Part shown: one piece after another, positions 38,137 to 40,450 of the stretch
Position numbering within the stretch: position 1 is the first letter of the stretch
How the letters are laid out: every line of letters starts with the position of its first letter
Assembly: GCA_024644005.1 (NCBI GenBank)
Contig: JAHELU010000011.1
Location: forward strand, 1 to 40,450
Length of the DNA: 40,450 nucleotides
Reading direction: 5' to 3'
Source: Acidimicrobiales bacterium
GTDB lineage: Bacteria > Actinomycetota > Acidimicrobiia > Acidimicrobiales > SZUA-35
Made by a program: the position numbers and the translations under genes
Notes under the pieces: generated by a model
Databases searched by the model: none
The model's input: only the letters and a program-made list of their open reading frames with translations
Told to the model about the DNA's origin: nothing

Positions 38137-40412
38137 GCCGTCCGGCCCGTCGGGCTGGACCCCAGGCGGCCACGAGGCCGGCCCCACCGGCCACTGCGAT
38201 CAGGATCAGTATCCGCTCCACCGGCACCGCCAGGGTGGCGGTCACCGTGGCGGGCAGCGCCAGCACCGCGGCCCAGCCGAACAGCACGCCGATACCGACA
38301 CCGAGGGCGGCGCCGAACAGCGCCACCAGTCCGGCTTCGAGGCGGACCATCCGCCGGAGCTGACGCCGGGTCATGCCGACCGCTCGCAGCAGTCCAAGCT
38401 CTCGCGTCCGCTCGAACACCGACAGGGCCAGTGTGTTGGCGATGCCGATCAGGGCGATGATCACCGCCAGTGCCACCATGACGTTCACTGCAGTCAGGGC
38501 CTGGTCGATCGTGCCCTCCACTCGTTCGACGTAGTCGTTGGCCGAGCTGATCTCCACCTGCGGATAATCAGCGGCGATCGAGGAGAAGGCTCGATCGGCC
38601 CGCTCCGGGTCGTAGCCGTCGGCCAGCGACAGGGCGATCCAGGTGTCGGTCCCGGTGGCCGCCACCTCGTCCCAGGTCGAGAGGTCGAGCAGGTACGGCT
38701 CGTCGGTGACGATGTCGTCGTCGTAGACACCGATCACGGTCAGGTCCCGCTCGATGCCGCTGGCGAACCGCATCGGAACGACGTCACCGACGTCGATCCC
38801 GGCCGTCTCGGCCTCCTCGTTCGACACGAGAACCGGATCGACCACGTCGGGATCGCTGACCCGACCGTCGCCGACGCCGAGGTCGAAAAGCAGCTCCGTG
38901 GCCGCCAGGTCGGTCCCCATGACGGGCCGGATCTCACCCCCGATCTCGGCTCGGTCGTAACGGAAGCTGGTCACCGTCTCGGCCGCCGGTGAGCGCTCGA
39001 ACTCGGTGGCGACGGCGTTGGGGAACGGGGCTGCTCCCCCGGTGTCGTCGATGGCCAGGTAGTCGGCCTCGACCGAGCTCTCCAGTGTGGAGCGGAGCTG
39101 GGCCTTGACGGACTCGCCGACGGTGAGGGTCATGCTCACGACCGCGAGCCCGATCATCAGGGCCGCCGCCGTCGTCGCCGTGCGGTGGGGGTTGCGGCCC
39201 GCGTTCTGCTGGGCCAGCCGGCCCGACATGCCGAGGGTCCGGCGGAGCGGCCAGCCGAGGGCCCTGGTCAGCGGCTCTGCGACCAGCGGGCTCAGCATGG
39301 TCACACCGACGAACACGCCGATCGAGCCGGCCGCCAGCAGCGCCACGATCGAAGCGGTGCTCGATGCCGCGAACAGGCCGGCCCCGCCAGCGACGGCCCC
39401 CGCCAGGAGCAACGCACCGCCGATCGTCGACCTGAGCCGGCCGCTCACCGCGCCGGCGGCGATGCCGTCCCGGAGAGCTGCGATCGGAGGGACCCGGGAC
39501 GCCTTGCGGGCCGGACCGACCGCGGAGGCCAGTGTCACGCCGATCCCGACGACGGCCGCCACGATCACGGTCCGCATCGAGACGATCACCGGCGAGTCGG
39601 GCAGGTCGGCGCCGATGGCACCGAACAAGGCCCGGAGGCCGAAGGCCACGGCCACGCCCGCGGCGATCCCCGTGATCGAGGCCACGGCGCCGATCACGAG
39701 GGCCTCGAGCTGGACCGACCGCCGCAGCTGGGCGGGGTCGGCCCCGACGGTTCGCAGCAGCGCCAGCTCCCTGGTCCGCTGGCCGAGGACGATCGAGAAG
39801 GTGTTGTAGATGATGAAGATCGAGACGAACAACGAGACGCCGGCGAAGCCGAGCAGGATGTTGCCGATGATCGTGATGCCCTCGTTGAACTCTGCCCGCT
39901 GCTCGGACTCGAGGGTGGCCTGGTCGACCACCTCCGTGCCAGGAGCGAGCGCCGCGAGCTCGCTCTGCACGGTGACGCGGTCGGCACCGGCCGCCAGTGC
40001 GACGGCGATCGAGTCGTAGCCCTGCTCGCCGAGGAGCGACTGCAGGGTCTCGGTGTCCAGCTGCATCAGGGTGGCTCCGAGCGTGTCGTTGTCCTCCCCG
40101 AAGCTGGTCACCCCGCTGAGGGTCAACGCCGTCCGACCCGTGGGTGTGATGACGTCGTAGGTCTCACCGACGACGAAGCCGTGATCGGCTGCGGCGTCGA
40201 CGTCGATCGTGAACTCCCCGCTGCCGGGGGCCGCTCCGTCGACCAGCCGGAACAGCGAGAGCCTGGCGTCGTCGACCCAGCCCGACGCGATCTGGGGTGG
40301 GCCGTCCAGGGGGATCTCGTCGCCGTCGCCGTCGATCGGCCGGATGCTGTTCTCCGCCACGACCACCGCAGCGGCCGAGGCGACCCCGCCTTCCTCCCGG
40401 GTCCGCCATCGG
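38108..40412 (-). CDS. FtsX-like ABC transporter permease (MacB/LolC type), 5' end incomplete
   Basis: Duplicated FtsX domains: IIYNTFSIVLGQRTRELALLRTVGADPAQLRRSVQLEALVIG and IANTLALSVFERTRELGLLRAVGMTRRQLRRMVRLEAGLVALFGAALG; ends GRLDVLEAIAA. The frame stays open upstream of the annotated ATG (WRTREEGGVASAAAVVVAENS) until the terminal palindrome. Confidence 0.9.
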
Positions 40413-40450
40413 CCGATGGCGGACCCGGGAGGAAGGCGGGGTCGCCTCGG
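40375..40450. repeat. 76-bp perfect palindrome with no spacer, abutting the window end
   Basis: 40375-40412 (CCGAGGCGACCCCGCCTTCCTCCCGGGTCCGCCATCGG) is the exact reverse complement of 40413-40450. Confidence 0.97.

Overview
High-GC actinobacterial chromosomal segment (the gene content and style suggest Acidimicrobiia, but this is an inference). Main contents, left to right: (1) a minus-strand Tad/Flp pilus locus, about 1-6869 (SAF/CpaB-like, CpaE-like, TadA, TadB, TadC, a short pilin-like protein, and three TadE/TadG-like proteins, the last cut by the window edge); (2) a housekeeping block of folD, purH, an N-acetylmuramoyl-L-alanine amidase, and sucD/sucC; (3) a metallophosphoesterase, an SDR, a PcrA/UvrD helicase, a TPR membrane protein, an acyltransferase-3-like protein, a DUF368 protein and a DUF1996 protein; (4) guaA, a GuaB3-like protein, a quinone oxidoreductase, a pirin and a YcaQ-like winged-helix protein; (5) groES-groEL with a CIRCE operator, a pair of bacterial PH-domain membrane proteins, a HAD hydrolase, a lipoprotein, a divergent sigma-like protein and an FtsX/MacB-type ABC permease that runs to the window end. 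I found no convincing new multi-gene system. The most unusual signals are non-coding. There is a 167-bp MITE-like palindromic element upstream of the tad operon. Three unrelated genes (guaA, the quinone oxidoreductase gene and the ftsX-like gene) have their 3' ends, including or abutting the stop codon, tandemly duplicated into downstream DNA. A 45-bp GC-rich repeat lies next to the YcaQ-like gene. A perfect 76-bp spacer-less palindrome sits exactly at the right window edge and is most likely an assembly fold-back. No tRNA, rRNA or CRISPR array was recognised.
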